DNA from: Chlorops oryzae
Lineage: Eukaryota > Arthropoda > Insecta > Diptera > Chloropidae
Direction: 5' to 3'
Length of the DNA stretch: 64,000 bases
Assembly: GCA_020466095.1 (NCBI GenBank)
Contig: CM035808.1
Location: forward strand, 10,261,012-10,325,011
The translations under genes and the position numbers were made by a program. Positions within the stretch are counted from its first letter, which is position 1, and each line of letters starts with the position of its first letter. This document shows positions 11,381 to 25,953 of this stretch, piece after piece. The notes beneath the pieces were generated by a model. That model was not told the DNA's origin. It searched no databases and saw nothing but the letters and a program-made list of their open reading frames with translations.

Positions 11381-14300
11381 AATCTAGCAAGTTAAAAATT
11401 GATTAAGGATTTTTCCCTAACAAATTTTTCAAAAAAAAAACAAATATCATATTTGGTATGAGTAAATGGGGTCAGAGAATTTTTATATCTGAGGTGAACT
11501 GAAAGTCCAAAGGCAATTGAACTGAAGTCGGAAAATGAGCGCCGAACACTGTCGTCATAACCAACTTCCAAAAAAAAATGTTTTACTGAGTATTTACAAG
11601 CCTTTTCTTCAGTCACTGTCATTTTGTATATAAGTAAGCTTATCATTTCAGCGGCACAAAATTCTTAGTGAGACGCAGACAAATTTCTCCTTGTGGCATC
11701 AATCTCAGGCCATTCGAGTGGGATTCAACAACACTTTACACAACAATAACACACCCACTTTAAAGCGTTCACACTTCGCTGTGACCCAATGACACTCAAA
11801 AGAAAACAAACGATTAATCATCGAATCCACTTTATCCTCAAACATTATTTAAAGTACAATTTTCATCGAAAATCTGAGAACGTATTCCCGCGCCGTCTAT
11901 CAAGCTTTTTGTTTACAGCAATTCCTCTAATTCTAAATAAAAATAAAATAATAGTAAGCCATTCAACAACATCCGAAGTGTACCGAATAAAAAAAGGAAA
12001 GGGCTTCGTCCTTTGCAGATGCAAACAGAAATAGAAATTTACAAAATTCTGTATTTCTTTCCCCCCTTATTTTTCCTTTTTTGCTGGCATGAATAGGAAA
12101 TAAACATGAAAACCTGCATTACGGTGCTCAGTACTCTCGATTGATTGATCGTTTAGATAAGAAATGACAGCTCAGTTCTGCCATGTTTTGTCGCTGTCAT
12201 TCCCAGTGCTTTTCTCGCTCATTTATCTTTTTCAACTTGCATCCTACGAGTACTTTTTCTTAAAATAAAAAATAAATATAAAAATCCTTGAACCGAGCGA
12301 AAGAAGTTGAAGAAACTTTTCAATCTCAAATGAAAATTTAAAGAAAATTGTTCAAAAATTATTTAAATCGATTTAAGTTTCTTTATTTTTATTATGAAAA
12401 GTGGACATATTCCATTCGATGTCGCTTTTATCATTAAAACAATCTAATTTTAATGAATTTCATACCGCACTCATTAAAAGGACGATAGCTGAAAGCTTTT
12501 AAGGAATTAATTGAATAATAAAAAAAATCCTTTTAATAAAATAATTCCTTCATCAAACGGCCTTTGTTATTTAAGTGATATAAATTTCTATCATAAAACA
12601 TTCATGAGTCATATTCCGATGGCGTTTTATTCCACATCGAAATACATTCATTAAATTAATCGATTTTTTTTTTAATTAATCCTGATGGTGATGGCAAAAT
12701 GGTGGCATATATCGACACATTGTTAATATCGAAATTACTTTATCTTTTTGAGAAATCTATTTATTTGATCCCCCTATTTTCTTAATTAATCGATCAATTT
12801 GTCGATGAAAAGGGACCTCTAAGTACGTACATCGAAAGCGTTTTATTTCTTTGAAAAAGATGTTGGGAGATGAAATTTTGGTGGTAGTCACAACGCTATT
12901 GATGGGTGATAAATTGACAGTCGAGAAATTTTTTTTAGTTTTAAATGGGTATAGCTCTCTAATTCGTCATTTTGTCATAAGAAGAACTACTGGGCATATC
13001 TAAGAGTACATTTTGGAGTTAGCTTAGAATACCAAACTTCAACTCATATATAGATATCGGCCAAAAAGTTGTCAAAAATCTTTTTAAAAAAAATATTTCG
13101 TACCGATAACACAAAAACCGAATGATGCAGTTCGATTTCTCGTGCCCGAAATAGGGGGGAAACCGTTGAGTTTAGTCTTGTCTTTTTAATGTTTTGATAA
13201 AAACTATCACAGTGTAATTAATCAATGATAGTTCGATTAAATCTACTTCCTTAGTTTTCATATTTTTTGACGTCAAATAATAGTTACAGTGATATCCGGA
13301 AACCCAATTTCAGAATAGAAATTATGTTGGTTACTTTGACTTCGAGTTCGGAGATTTTCTAGAAATTCCTTTTGGATCATTTTATAAGGAAAACCCTTTC
13401 CAAAACGTTCGAAAAATTTCTAAAAGTCCACAAACTGGCATCACTCCTTTGGGGGCGGACTGTTCCTAATAAACCTCATCTTCAATTATCTCTACGATGA
13501 GAAGCAATCGCTTTCGTGAAAATGTCCTTTTATTTAAATTTCACTGAATAAATTTATACTTTTAATAAAAATAACACTAACGGTCCAAGATAAATTGCAT
13601 TTTCATTGAAAAGTTTATTTTCTCAGCGTGTGTATGAATGTTGTTTCCGAAAAATTTGCTCTAACATGCAATGTCAGAGACGAAAAGTAAACTTTTTTTT
13701 TTGTTGTTGTTGAACCTCTTCAGAAATCTGACATCTGTGCTTAAAATTTTACTTGATGGATGACAGAGCGAAGTTGAAGCTGACCACAACAAAGCGAAAA
13801 AAAAAAATGGAAATAAATATAAAAAATAAAAATCTGAAGAGTACCTATAGCTTATTCCATTTACCCTTTCACTGCAAGCCACTTATTTCACAAGCTTTTG
13901 GTCAAACATTCGCACACAATGTTCCAAAAACTTTTGCAGAAATTCGTTTTTTTTTTCTTCCTATTTTTTGTGTTTTAATTTTTTAGTATCTTCAACATTG
14001 CCGTCAGCAACTGAAAGTACACCAGGAGCCATACTGCTTCTGCTTTAATCTTTCATACGTCAACCCACACACACACTCGTCTGTCTTCATCCATTTTGGC
14101 CAGCATAACTTTTACCACTCTGACATGGAGAAATTTAAAAATTTTTTAAAGAGACACACACAGAGCTTAAAGCTTATGGTGGTTTAAGGTCCTTCTAGGT
14201 ACCTACTTCCTGAGATCAATTTTCTCTTTTTTAGTTTTCATTTTTTCTATTTTATATTCTCGTTGGCATACAGAAGATGAACTCTGTCTGAAGACTATCT

Positions 14301-15564
14301 GAGGACATGGTAAGTTTTCTGTATGGAAATTATTCATGGCTGCGAAAACTCATGCTCGTAGATATCGTTGAAAGTTTCGAATAAAAACGCGTTGCACTTG
14401 GATTTTTTCTCTTTTTTTTAGACTTTTAGACTTTGACTTATTGAGATGGCGGCAATAGCTAATTTTGGATGAAGTTATTCGATGCGAAGTAACGTACCAT
14501 TAGGAGTTTTGAGTTGAGCTATTCAATGTATGATAATAGCCCGTATGTGGCTTTGGAAAGATATCCTTTTCTCGTTTTTTTTTTTATTTTTATTATTCTG
14601 ATTGCATGCTGAGAGTACTTATTGAAAAAGTTTCTCGGTTTCTCGAAGCCTCATAGAATCAATAAAACTTTGGCAAGTCGCAGAAGTACCGTAAACTTTA
14701 TCAAGGACTTCGAGTAAATTGGATGTGTACGTTTTTTTCTCAGTCTCTAAAAATCACAAGTTTGGGAGAAATTTTCTTGGATTTTCATTTTAATCGAGTG
14801 AAAAATATGTGAATTCGAAAAAATGAAAAGCAATAATTCAAAAGTAAGAAATTGAACCACAGTGATTTAAAAGCCCCATAGAGGAACAGTGTTCAAGGCA
14901 ACCAGAAGTCAAGATTTTAATTCTCTTTAATTCTTAAAGACGACGGGACCTAACGGTTCTCTATTATGAATTATGAATAAAATTAATTAGTAATTTATGT
15001 TTTTCCCAATTAGGCACATTAATGAATTTCAACTGATTTTGGACGAGAAGGTCCCAAATTACCGTTAAGGATCGGGATTATTTTTTGAAAATATGTACGA
15101 AAATATAAATTGGTTGAATAGTAGATCAGTAAAATTACATTTAACTCATTTCTATAAGGCCAAATTAAAATCTTTATATTGTTATGCATCAGTTAAAAAT
15201 TTAAAATGTTCGCAATATGAATCTCATTCGTTTGCCTCGCATTCATTCGTAGCACCATTCATATTTTACAACCCAATTTCGCTTAAAAATAATGGTAGAG
15301 ATTCGCATAAAAATACTCCGTGCAGCACAATGGAGTGTGGCGCTTTTTATATTTATTCTTTTTATTGCTAAAATAACGAACCCAAGCGCACCCAATCGCT
15401 TGCATACAATTATGCTCGACTGAGCTCACAATACATACCACAGACACAATGCACTGTAATAATTCCGTTCGAAATGTAGCAAACAACGGAATCGCAGTAG
15501 CCGGAAAGGAAACGAAGGAGACGAAAAGAAAGGAAAGGAGTACGTATGAAATGGGAGACGTTGA

Positions 15565-15659
15565 TGGCGATCATGATCATGATGATGATGATGAGAGGGA
15601 TGACGATGATGAGATAGGGATGACGATGAAGATAACCATGATGATGATGATGATGATGG
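15565..15659 (+). repeat. (GAT)n/(ATG)n microsatellite
   Basis: Degenerate GATGATGATGA and ATGATGATGATG runs, with GACGATGAT interruptions. The acidic and Met-rich peptide it would encode is a translation artefact. Confidence 0.85.
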
Positions 15660-17344
15660 AAAAGGATGCTTCAGAATAAAACAATCACATCTGACCAGCG
15701 CGCTATGGTTAAACGGGAAGCTGCTTCGGTCGTGGATGTCGTGTGGCAGAGCTCTCTACCATTTATCATACGCTATAATATCATGAATAATTCATACAAA
15801 TTACATTGAAACAGCAACTTTACGAATAGGAAGCGAATGCAAAGCGACCGAGTGAACTGCAAATGAAACTTTTTCAAGACAAAAAGAAAATTTAAAAAAA
15901 AACAAAAAAGGACGCTGCTATGGGGTCTTACTATTTATTGTTTATCACCATAAAACCAACCACATGACAAAGCCAGAGATTTTTACGAAATTAATATTTT
16001 ATTTTTCGGTGTTTGCTTAATTATCCTGACAAATATTTGCCGTACTTGAGGTGGTGTAACCACAATTGATTGCACGGAAATCAAAAGTCATTTAATCTTT
16101 TATGAAAAAAACAACAACAAAATTTTTTACGACAATCGAATTCGATACCATTCCGGTCTCGGAACGATGGGAGCTATAAACTGAACAGAATCGACCATAA
16201 AATAAAGTATTACTTAACTACCTTAATTATTTAATTATGGTAACTCTGCCTTTTGAGCAAAAACTTTTTATTGAAATATTTTTGATCCAAACTTTTCAAA
16301 AAAAAAAAAACCTTTACGTACTATTTGCCCAGTGCACAGTGGTGTTTCGCATTAAGAGGTATGGACACAATTGCTTGATTGTTGGATTTGAATGGAATCT
16401 TTCAGAGGTCGAGTTATAGGACTTTCCCCTCGAGTGCATTCGAGTGTCTTCATAAAAGAGGTTATATTGTTCCATTTAATCAGTTCTCTAAGCGATTTAG
16501 AGTTATCCTTTCATAGAGTAAGTAGCAGCAATGGGCGGACCAGACCTGTTTTTAATTTAGTGCCAGGATCGTATATAACGCAGAGCTCTTTACGAAAGAA
16601 TTTAATTTAAATCAACTAAAAAATAAAATAAGCTACCCCCCTTCATTATGGCCTAGATTAGGCTCTTGGTTAGTACGCTTCGCTAGAGATGCAAATTGAG
16701 ATGAAAAGAACGTTTATAAGAACGTTTTAATGGTTATAAGAGAGACTATTTTGATGAAAATTACCAACATATTTAAGTACCAAAGGAACCGTTCACAAGC
16801 ACATATCAAGCACACTCTTGCTGTGACCCCAGGGAAAAATTTTTTTTCATCCGCAAACCCGGTGTCACCTTTTTTGTTTTGCTTACTTCCACCTCTGAAA
16901 CGAACATGTAGATAGCTTAAAGCTCTCTAAGCCTTGAGCCACTTCGAAAAGTGTTAAACCATTAAGTACTTAGTCTCAAAGCAAAGGGTTAAAAAATAAT
17001 CCCAAAAATTTTGTTATGGGCCACCCAAAGCCACCCATCGGAAAGGACGTTCAATATATTTTCGGTTTTAGTAGAAATTCAAATGAATTCGAAGCATTTA
17101 AAGTGCAGACCAATACAATGAATCTTCTGTGTATGAAAAGAAAACTCTATGAGATTTCCTGCGGCATACACATTTAAAAATGCCTCAGTGCGATTTCTAA
17201 TAGAAATTCTCAAATGCAATGATTTTTTTCAACGTTTTTACTTTTTGAACTATCGTTTAATCAGTGTTGCCGCCTCTTGCTGCTGCCATTAAACATTTAC
17301 ATACACATATATAGATTTTTCTTTCGTTTTCTTTTTCCTTCTCT

Positions 17345-17367
17345 TTCTCTCTCTCTCTCTCTCTCTA
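17345..17367 (+). repeat. (CT)n microsatellite
   Basis: Uninterrupted CT dinucleotides within a longer pyrimidine-rich tract. Confidence 0.85.
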
Positions 17368-20300
17368 TCGCTTGCCTATACGTAACATTTTGCGGCGTCA
17401 TTTCGTTTTTATTTTCTCTTACATCACATTTCACCAATTCGGTTCGCCTGCCAGCCTTCGCCGTCAGTTAAAAAGTAAATGCGACTTACTGTCGCGCCAT
17501 TTTGTCTGCAGTGTTGCCATAACGCTACATATTCCTTTGGAAATTTTTCCCTGAATTTGTGCTTTTTCCATTCTTTTTATTTTTTTTTTCTCTCTCTGTA
17601 TCTTCTCTGTTCTCGTAAAATCACAGAATTTTTTGCTATTTTCCTGCTTGTTCTTTTCACATCGTTTAAAAAATTATGCGCAATATGCATATTAGGCACA
17701 CAAAATCAGAAAATTACACCAAAATGTTTTCATTTCTTCCTTTCTTTTTTTTTTGTCCATTTATTCTCTTTTGTGAGCGTTAAATTAGCGCGAAAGTGTT
17801 AGCTTGGTTCGAGTTTCATGGATTGGATGCGTATGACTTGATGCCGCGGCAAGGAATTCTTCATAAAAATGCAAATTTAAATGCACTTTGAGGGAAATTT
17901 ATCTTCTGTGAAGCCAAAGTTAGCAAAGCATTTCAAATTATACATAAAAATTTTTTTTTAAGCTTAATCATGTTTCAAAGCTCGGGAGTTATTCCGAGTC
18001 ATTAACTGAAACAAAGACTTTATTTATTCTCAAATGAGTTTCAAGATGATTATAGAACATTTTAGATCAAATTCGACATTCTAACATTCACCTGGGTGAA
18101 TTGTGGTTTATAGAGGGTAGTTATACTTAAATTTTAACACAGACTATGTTATGAAATTTGGAGGGTGTTTCAAAGCAACTCATTTTCATAAAATTTTGTA
18201 ACGAGTGCGTTTGACTGATGACGCAAAAAGTAAACAAAGTACATTTTTGTTTACAAACTGTGCAGCAGCTGATGCGCAGTGTTGTCATCTGGTGTTATTA
18301 AAAACAATGTTGTCAGAACGTTAAAATTAAAACTATCACATTTCCAAACCACAACAAAATTAGTCGGGCATTATAAAGTAATGGTTTCTTAATCAGAAAA
18401 AAAGAAGAGAAAATTACGTCTGTAGGAGAGAAAATACGGCAGTACCAAAGCTCAATCAAGAATACTTCAAACAAAATATGAGCAGTCCTGTTTTTCTTGT
18501 GTATCCGTAAAAACTTTTGTACGTTAATACAACCATTTTTTTAATCAGGACAAAGAATTCGTTATTAAAACTCAGCCTATAATTCTTTTCCCTGTCGTAA
18601 GAAGTGTTTTTGTTTCGGCAATTAATCGAAGCACTAACACTCAACAAACTTTCTCAACCATTAGTTTGTAATATCAACAATGAAGTGTATTAATACTCAA
18701 CCCAATATTTCAACAATTTATTTAAATTTAAGAAAGTATTAAAAATCAACAAATTATTTAAAACAAGGTTTTGTAACATAAGCAACTACATTAATTGAAG
18801 CCCGAATCGATTTTTAATTTCAATTATTTAAACACCTTGTTTAGAGGTTTAAATAAAAAAGGAAAAAAAAACTGCCATATCCACATATTCCATAATCAAG
18901 AAATTTGTGTCTATAAAGCCAGTTTACGGACGATAGTTTTATGTGAAAACGACTTTTTTCATATTTCATATTTGTGTCTCTTCTTATATTTAAATTTGCA
19001 TAAATATAATGAGAATTGTAGACAATTATTTATATACACTTATACTTTCATTATTTGATATGACAAAAATCTCAAACTAAATTTTGTTAAGTGTCTTCGG
19101 TGTTTAATATAACGAAGTTTTCCTAAATCTTATGATTTGTTTAAATTTTTTAACTGAGGTAATTAATATTTCAATTTATATTAATATTTGAATAAAAGTT
19201 AAGGTGAAATTGCAGCTTTTTCGAGCAGAGCTTGATAATGAGTCATTCGAACAAATAATCACTCAAACAAAAACAAATTAACCCCTCTTAGACTTTCCCT
19301 CACATATTTTTAACATCAGTCAAGAAAATAAGATTCTGTACAATACGTAAACAATCATAAAAATAAAAAAATAACTTACAATAAAATTCAAAACATTTTT
19401 CCTTTCATCGGTATAATAAAAATCGATGAGAAACAGAAAAATGGAGAGTGAGGGAGTAAAAAGAAAATAAACATCGCGTCATAGATTAAAGCTTAAATTT
19501 GTAAGAAAGCTGTATTGGGGTCTACCAAGAAAAGATTCTGTCAACAAGTGCTATCTACGTACATAGATCCTAACAGTATTTTGTGGATAAATTTAGGAAA
19601 ATATATTCCATAAATTTTTCTACGCACCCCGAAAATAGAAAAATTGTAACCAATCAAATGAAGTATGCGGTCCATAACAGCGAACAAGCAATAAAGTTTC
19701 CTCATTATTTTCGTACCTGATGACAAAATTTCAGGCGTCAGATGAGATAATCCACCTCTGATGAACTCTAATACAACACCTACGTAGGTATTTTGTCATA
19801 CGTTTTGTTTCGAAAAAATATCAGAAGTAAATAAATTTCGCAACGCTTTGAAGTTAAGTCGAAAGGATAACGAGCAAAAGCTTTTATTAAACACCATTTG
19901 GTCATGGTCGTGAACTTGGACTTGCTTCAAACATGTGTGTGAACATGAACCACAAATTTCTTACATAACTTTGCGACGTCTTAACAAATGACTGACAACG
20001 CGTTCATCGCTCGCTCGTTCGTTCCTTCGTTAGTTCATCTGACTAGCCTTTTTATTTTTCTCCAAGCACTTTCAGCTTTCTTTCTTTAGGCTCTTCACAC
20101 ATTTACTATTCGTTCGGATCTATGGTGCTCCTCCTGCTCATTGCTTTTCTACTTCTTAATTCTAATAAAATAACTTCGTAACAACTTATTTTCCACTTTT
20201 GTTGCCATTTTGGCGTGTCTCTCTTTTCCACTTTGACAGTTTATTGCTGACAGTGTAATTACGTGTCCCACTCGAAGCAAAGTGTTCACGTTAGCTTTAT

Positions 20301-21590
20301 CCTTTTGCTCGTTCGACGTTCGTCGTTCTTCTTTTGCCGTTCTTCTCTCGCCGTCGTTCATTCTTCTTCGTTCGTCGGTCACGTTGGCGACAAAACTTTG
20401 ACAACCATAACCGACAAAATCGAATGTTTACGACCTTTTGAAACTTTCTTTCCGTTTTCCTTTTATACATATAAACATATACATTTATACATATTTATAT
20501 ATATATATATATGTTTATATGTTTAAATCTTTTATGTGACTCGGTCAGACTGGCTGCTGGTATAGGTGTGCAATGTCAAGCGTATACTTGCGAGAGCCCT
20601 TAAATAAGTAGATATGTAAGCTGAAAGTCAATTTTAGAACTTCTCTCCGAGTAGTCACAGTAGAGTGTTTTACTAACTTATTGTACCCTGTTTGAGCTGA
20701 TTTTCTGCCTTCCTGCCTGCAATCTTCAAGGAAAAAGTAATTTAATTTGAAAAATTACCAAGAGGCTTCCTACCGTGCAGTTCAACGGAAAATAGGATCT
20801 AAAAGTTTTGATGTGGACCTTCAATGAAATTCGAAATGAGTTACGATGAGGAAAGCTCATTTCTTTTTCGCTTTAATGTCATCAACATTTTAAATATTTA
20901 ATGACATAAATTCAGGCATAAATCGAAACATACATATGAGGTTCATACATAACATACGCAGGTGTCAACAAAATGTATTTTCATGTGTAGGTACGTGTAG
21001 AAAATTATTACAAAATGGAGGCCCATTACGAGATTCGGCATGATAGAAGGTACCACGAAAATAACATTTACTCTCGAAAAATTTAATCTAAAAAGTTTTC
21101 TCCCATATATATTTAATGATTTATGTTGAAAAACGACGAAATTCTCTATACGGTATAAATGAACTCTCAACATACAGAGCCTTGAGATGAGCTTCTGTGT
21201 CCTTTCTATGAACTTCTATTTCAAATACTGTGCTGTGAGTATTTTTTTCTTTTATTTGTTGATTGGTTTTAATAATACACATAAGTGTCACCCCGAGGCT
21301 ACGATTTTAAAAGAGGAAAAGAGCTTTTGAAAATCAAAAGAAAACCAGAAGAATCTTCGCGTTTCCTTTGGATATTTTATCTTCTTCGAGTCTTGAAATA
21401 TCTCTTGGCGAGCCTCCAAAAACATATGGGACTTTTAATTTCGAATGGTCATTCTAAGAAGTTTTCCTAAACTCTTATAACGTACTCTCAGGGGATCGGT
21501 TAAACACCGACCGATCAAAGGGACAGAATCATTACTTTCATTGGGTTCTCTTTAGAGTGGTCTTTCGATCTAACGGAGTAGGCTAGTGTA

Positions 21591-22238
21591 CGGGGCTAGT
21601 TGAGCAACAAGACAAGTTGGGCATTCTCAGTATTTAGACACAATCCCCGCAGGCGAAAATATTCTTGAGAGGGAAGATGGAGTCAGGGGAGAACTCTTCA
21701 CATGGAGCGGAAGTTTTTGTCCAAAAATAGGAAAAGTTTTGAAGGTCAAATCTTCAATCAGGACAATGTTAATCATCCATAAATCAATTCGAATTGTATT
21801 GTTTATATAGAATACATATAGATATCTTTCTTACTGTTTTTCTATCATAATATTATGATATCGTGACTGGACAAGTTGAGCAGCTTCTTTCAAGTTATAG
21901 GATATGGTTTTCGTTCTTCAATCCAGTCTTAAATGCTATTTTAAAAGATATTGTTTTTCTGATTCTATTTTCTCTTAATTTTTCGACTAACGGTCTAAAA
22001 GTGAAGAGTTTATTATCCGACAACAATTTTATTTCATCTCCAGTTATAATTGAACTCATGGTTCGTTGAATCTGAAGTTTTTCTGCATTTCACACTTGTA
22101 GCCCTCGAATGTATCTCATAAGAAATAAATTTCTATCGACATTTTACAAAGGGATTAATAAATAATCCGTCAGGATGCGTTATAATTTGTTGAGGAGTTA
22201 TAATCCGCTCAAGTGAAAAATTGCTCAACTAGCGCCGC
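21591..22238. mobile_element. Candidate TIR element, CTAGTTGAGCAA ends
   Basis: GGGGCTAGTTGAGCAA at 21592 faces TTGCTCAACTAGCGCC at 22221, and a related GACAAGTTGAGCAG occurs inside at 21870. The paired ends about 650 bp apart suggest a nonautonomous DNA element. No target duplication was resolved. Confidence 0.45.
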
Positions 22239-23839
22239 CCAACCCTTCTTAGCAAAAGGATAATCCTATGTAGCCATCCATGAACATAAACACCCAGTCT
22301 ACCTGTCCATTATATAAATATTTATTGAAAACAAATCATATCTATCTCATTTTAAGTGCAGACAAATTTCGCAAGAAAAATTTTGGGATAATCGGCGAGA
22401 AGTTTACAAGGCTGCTTAAGCCGATTTGAGCACCGCACACCCTGGAATTGAAAAATTGCTAGGGAAAGTTCTCAAAACTCATTGGGGATTAATCGAAAGT
22501 TTCTCAGCTCAGCTGCTCCGAAAATCTTTAAGCGATAGGTACCCGAAACAGAAACTTTCGTTTCTTCTGAAATCTTTGTTGCATGCAACGTTATCATGGA
22601 ATTTAACTCCTTGCAGTAGATTTCACTTAAGAAGTTGCGAAAAAGTTTTTTTTTTTTGTTTTAAGATTTAAAAGCCATATTTCGCATCCATGAAGCAAGT
22701 TAAGCTGACTTTATAACGCTTTCTTTTGTCATAAATCAAACGGTCAACTGCACATTGACAAGCAGGACGACAATGCCATAAGCCAAAAGAAAACTTTCAA
22801 CGACGACAAGAAAAACTACAAGAAAATCAAAACAACAATTGCAACAAATGCGACAACAAAAGTAACGATGCAAAACTTTGTTGTAACAACTATGAAAGTA
22901 AATGGAAGAGTGCAAAAAAAAAAATACTCCAAGCTGGAAGACCCGAAGTTTCTCCAAAGAAGGAAATAAACCAGCGGGAATAGAACTTTTTGCAGCATCA
23001 GTGGGAGAAAACCCGGTGCTGCTGCAACACTTCTAGGTAGGTACTTCTACTGAATCAATGTAAACGCTTTCTTTTCATTTTTCTCTAACATTTTTCGAAG
23101 ATACAGATTTACAGCATCAGGAATAATGTCAACAGCAGTACAAGGTGTAAACAGACACCTTCAATTAAAAGAAATTACAAGTTACCAGCTTATAAAGCGG
23201 GCGATCAGCCGGGCGGAGAGGTGGACAGGCGGACAGACGACAATGGCGGCATTAAGGAAAGTTGAAGCTAAGGGAAAAAAAAAAGTAAATATTTAAGATA
23301 ATAAAAATTAGAAAGTAGCTCGTGTGTAACGTCACGTCAAGTAATTTAGCTTTAAGCTGTGCGAAAACAAAAAAACAAATAATAGCTGTAAAAGGAGCTT
23401 AAGATTAGCGATAACAGTATCAAGTAATAACATTATGGAGAAATTTCACTTGAAATCAATTACGTCTGGTGGAAAATTGGGATATTTTAGAGAGAGAAAA
23501 AAAAATATAATGTAAAAGACAAAGAATAATCAGAACATAATATTCCTTTTTATTATGACCTTTCTCGATCCTTAAGCTTTTTCTTATTAATCTTGAAATT
23601 GTTGCTTCACGCCAAAGCTTAAGAATAAAACAATTGAAAATTCCATGTCTGCGAAAGTCGTTGAAGAGAATTTTCGTCTGATTGTGAGAGAAGGAAAAAA
23701 TTCATTGAATTTAAGTATAGATTTTTTTAGACGTTTGGAATGAGACCTTTTACAGTTTATCGAGAGCAGATTAAGTGGGATTGTCTATCTATCGATAATG
23801 GGTACTGTTAATTGGGATTGAAATTTTATCACTAAGTAA
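22239..23839. other. Non-coding stretch
   Basis: No gene recognised. Purine-rich CAACAAA/ACAAGAAAA tracts at 22740-22930 create long open frames on the minus strand without any domain. Confidence 0.4.
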
Positions 23840-24253
23840 TAGAGCTGTAAAATATCGTTACTATTTGGTAAAAAGTAACGATTACCCTAGTCAGATATCT
23901 ATAACGTCTCGTTACTTATGGAAGTATCTCGTTACTAGAACTTTTTTTGCATACATGCCAGCTGATGGGTACCAGAGTAATAAAGTACTAATGTAATGGG
24001 TTCACAAAACAGTATGGTAGTAGAGTGAGTTGAGTTGATATTTGGTTACTAAATACTGGGTGAAGATTCAAAGAGCATGAGAAATTTTTGATTACTTTAT
24101 CAACATTGAGTTGTTCATGCAACGTCATTCGTTCGTGATCAATATTTGAAAACATATAATTAGTACTTAGTAACGAGTACTAAGTAACGATTACTTGATG
24201 AAAAATAACGAATACACTCGAGTAGTGTAAATTTTAGCATTTTTACAGCTCTA
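23840..24253. mobile_element. Nonautonomous hAT element, TAGAGCTGTAAAA ends
   Basis: Termini TAGAGCTGTAAAA and TTTTTACAGCTCTA are inverted. Flanks CTAAGTAA (23832-23839) and CTAATTAA (24254-24261) match at 7 of 8 positions. Many TAACGA/TCGTTA words are clustered near both ends, a plausible set of subterminal transposase sites. Confidence 0.85.
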
Positions 24254-24308
24254 CTAATTAAGGATTGTAACAAAAGTAATGGGGTTACTTGTTGCAATAG
24301 AGAAGATA

Positions 24309-24495
24309 AGGTTAGTTTAGCTGAGACCAAGGGTAACACACTTAGACACAAAATGGGCCCGTTGTGATGCCACGTATAATGGGAAAACAAAGAAATACAG
24401 AAAGTGAAAAAACGACCTCTGCTGGGAGTCGAACTCAGGGCCTCTCGCTTCGTAAATTGGAATCTCAGCCAATTACGGCACAGAGTCCGAATACT
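24309..24495 (-). mobile_element. tRNA-derived SINE
   Basis: Read on the minus strand it opens with a tRNA-like head: TGCCGTAATTGGCTGAG as A box and GAGTTCGACTCC as a near-consensus B box. A T-run, a body with GGCATCACAACGGGCCC, and a tail ending in AACTAACC follow. The body matches the truncated copy at 3343-3403. The heads inside the TIR elements share the A/B-box layout but not this body. Confidence 0.7.
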
Positions 24496-25592
24496 TGTTC
24501 TAATAGCTGTGAAATTGATTAACAATAAAAAAAAAAAAATTATTTTATGCCGTTTAAGTCACAAATAAAAATATATTCGAAAATTTAAATCATTGAACTT
24601 TATTGTCTTTTATAAAAGTTACCCAAAAAAGGGGTAAAATTGAAGCGTTTACACAGGATCGGGTACTTTTGAATAGTGAGTACTTAAATCATTGAAAATT
24701 TCTATAGGAGTGACACCTTTACATAATGTTCACATTCCCTGCAGGGATCATTCTGTAGGGGAGAAGTGGCATGAAAGAGCCAGGTTATGAAAGAGCCACT
24801 TGCATTATTTCGGTAGATAAGGGTTGGATTTGGTCGGCGATTTAGTTTTAAGGTGACACCACGGATTTCCCGTCATCCACAAAAATTTGACAGTCGCAGA
24901 AATTAACAAACGCAGAAACATCCAATCAAAGTTTTTATCGCTCAAAAGTAGGTATTTTGCTTCATTTAAGTTGTTTTTTGGTATTTTGTTGGGTATAAAT
25001 ATAGGTACATGGATTGCACATTGTGTTTGTGCATATATTAGGCTTTGCAGATCCGTAGAAACTGAGCTGCAAAACTTTTGATAATATAGTTATTTTGAAG
25101 GTTATAGTTTTCTTAAACAATAAGTTATGAAAAAGCCGAGTGAAGGGGCATTGAAAGAGCTGGCTCTACTGAAAAGACAAAATTTGAAAAGAAAGAGAGT
25201 AATGCAAAAAATCAAAAATTACTAAGAAAATGAAGCCAGTCTATAAAAACCGATTCGTCTGACTTTCTGACGTATTGGCTGAACTAAAAACAACGCTTGT
25301 TCGAAGCAAGGCAAACTCCAAACCAAATAAAAATGCTGATTATAGCGTAGTTTGCGGCAAAACATATGAAAACAGTGATCAAAATTGGTTTTCATGTAAA
25401 ATCTATTCTGGGTGGTCTCATTAAGCCTGTGGCATTAAGGAAAAGTTAAATTTCTTTTCCAACAAATGTTTCTAATTTTAATCAAAATAACATTTTTGAT
25501 CGTTGACGGAATTGTCTTTTTTAACAGTGCGTAATCATTATTAAATTTGATTTTTTTTTAAATGTCTACCAGCAACGAAAGTAGCAGAAAGA
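24496..25592. other. Non-coding stretch with GAAAGAGCC repeats
   Basis: The words CATGAAAGAGCC, TATGAAAGAGCC, TATGAAAAAGCC and CATTGAAAGAGC recur between 24770 and 25165, in one direction. Their element is not delimited. No gene seen. Confidence 0.4.
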
Positions 25593-25953
25593 AAGGTTAG
25601 TGTTATGGAAACAAAGATGCTTCGTTGGATATCCGGACTCACTCGTCTTAATCATGTTCCAAACGTAGACATCCGTAGACGCTATGGAGTTGCGCCAATT
25701 ATTGGGAAAATGCGAGAAGCAAGGCTACGCTGGTATGGACACGTCCTGAGAGCAAATGAGGAGACTTTGGCAAAGAAAGGCTACGCACTGGAAATTTAAG
25801 GTTGCAGAAAACGGGGGCGTCCGAAACAGCGCTGGATGGACACAATAAAATGGGACCTAGAGGCTGTAGGACTTACCTCGGATGAAGCAACCGACAGAAC
25901 AAAATGGAGGAACTGGTCGCGTTTTGCGAACCCCGGGATAGACCGTGATATTT
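25593..25953 (+). pseudogene. LINE reverse-transcriptase C-terminus, RTE-like
   Basis: The frame KMLRWISGLTRL, VAPIIGKMREARLRWYGHVLR, then after an in-frame TAA at 25797 RKRGRPKQRWMDTI and GLTSDEATDRTKWR is the conserved C-terminal tail of RTE-type endonuclease/reverse transcriptases. The upstream catalytic domain is absent, as expected of a 5'-truncated LINE insertion. A purine-rich tail (AAGAAGAGAAGAGAAG) follows the final stop. The internal TAA shows decay. The fragment is plus-strand, opposite to rg. Confidence 0.8.

Larger units (their letters stand above)
11381..21590. other. Long non-coding interval without resolved features
   Basis: Ten kilobases with no exon, RNA gene or clean transposon border that I can support. 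Visible low-complexity items are (GAT)n at 15565-15659, (CT)n at 17345-17367 and TA/TATG tracts near 20463-20520. Open frames are short, start poorly and lack recognisable domains. Its emptiness fits an intron of rg. Confidence 0.45.

Noticed and set aside
11135..11406. Phenylalanine-rich open frames up to 86 codons
   Set aside because: They translate the poly-T tract and have no other content.
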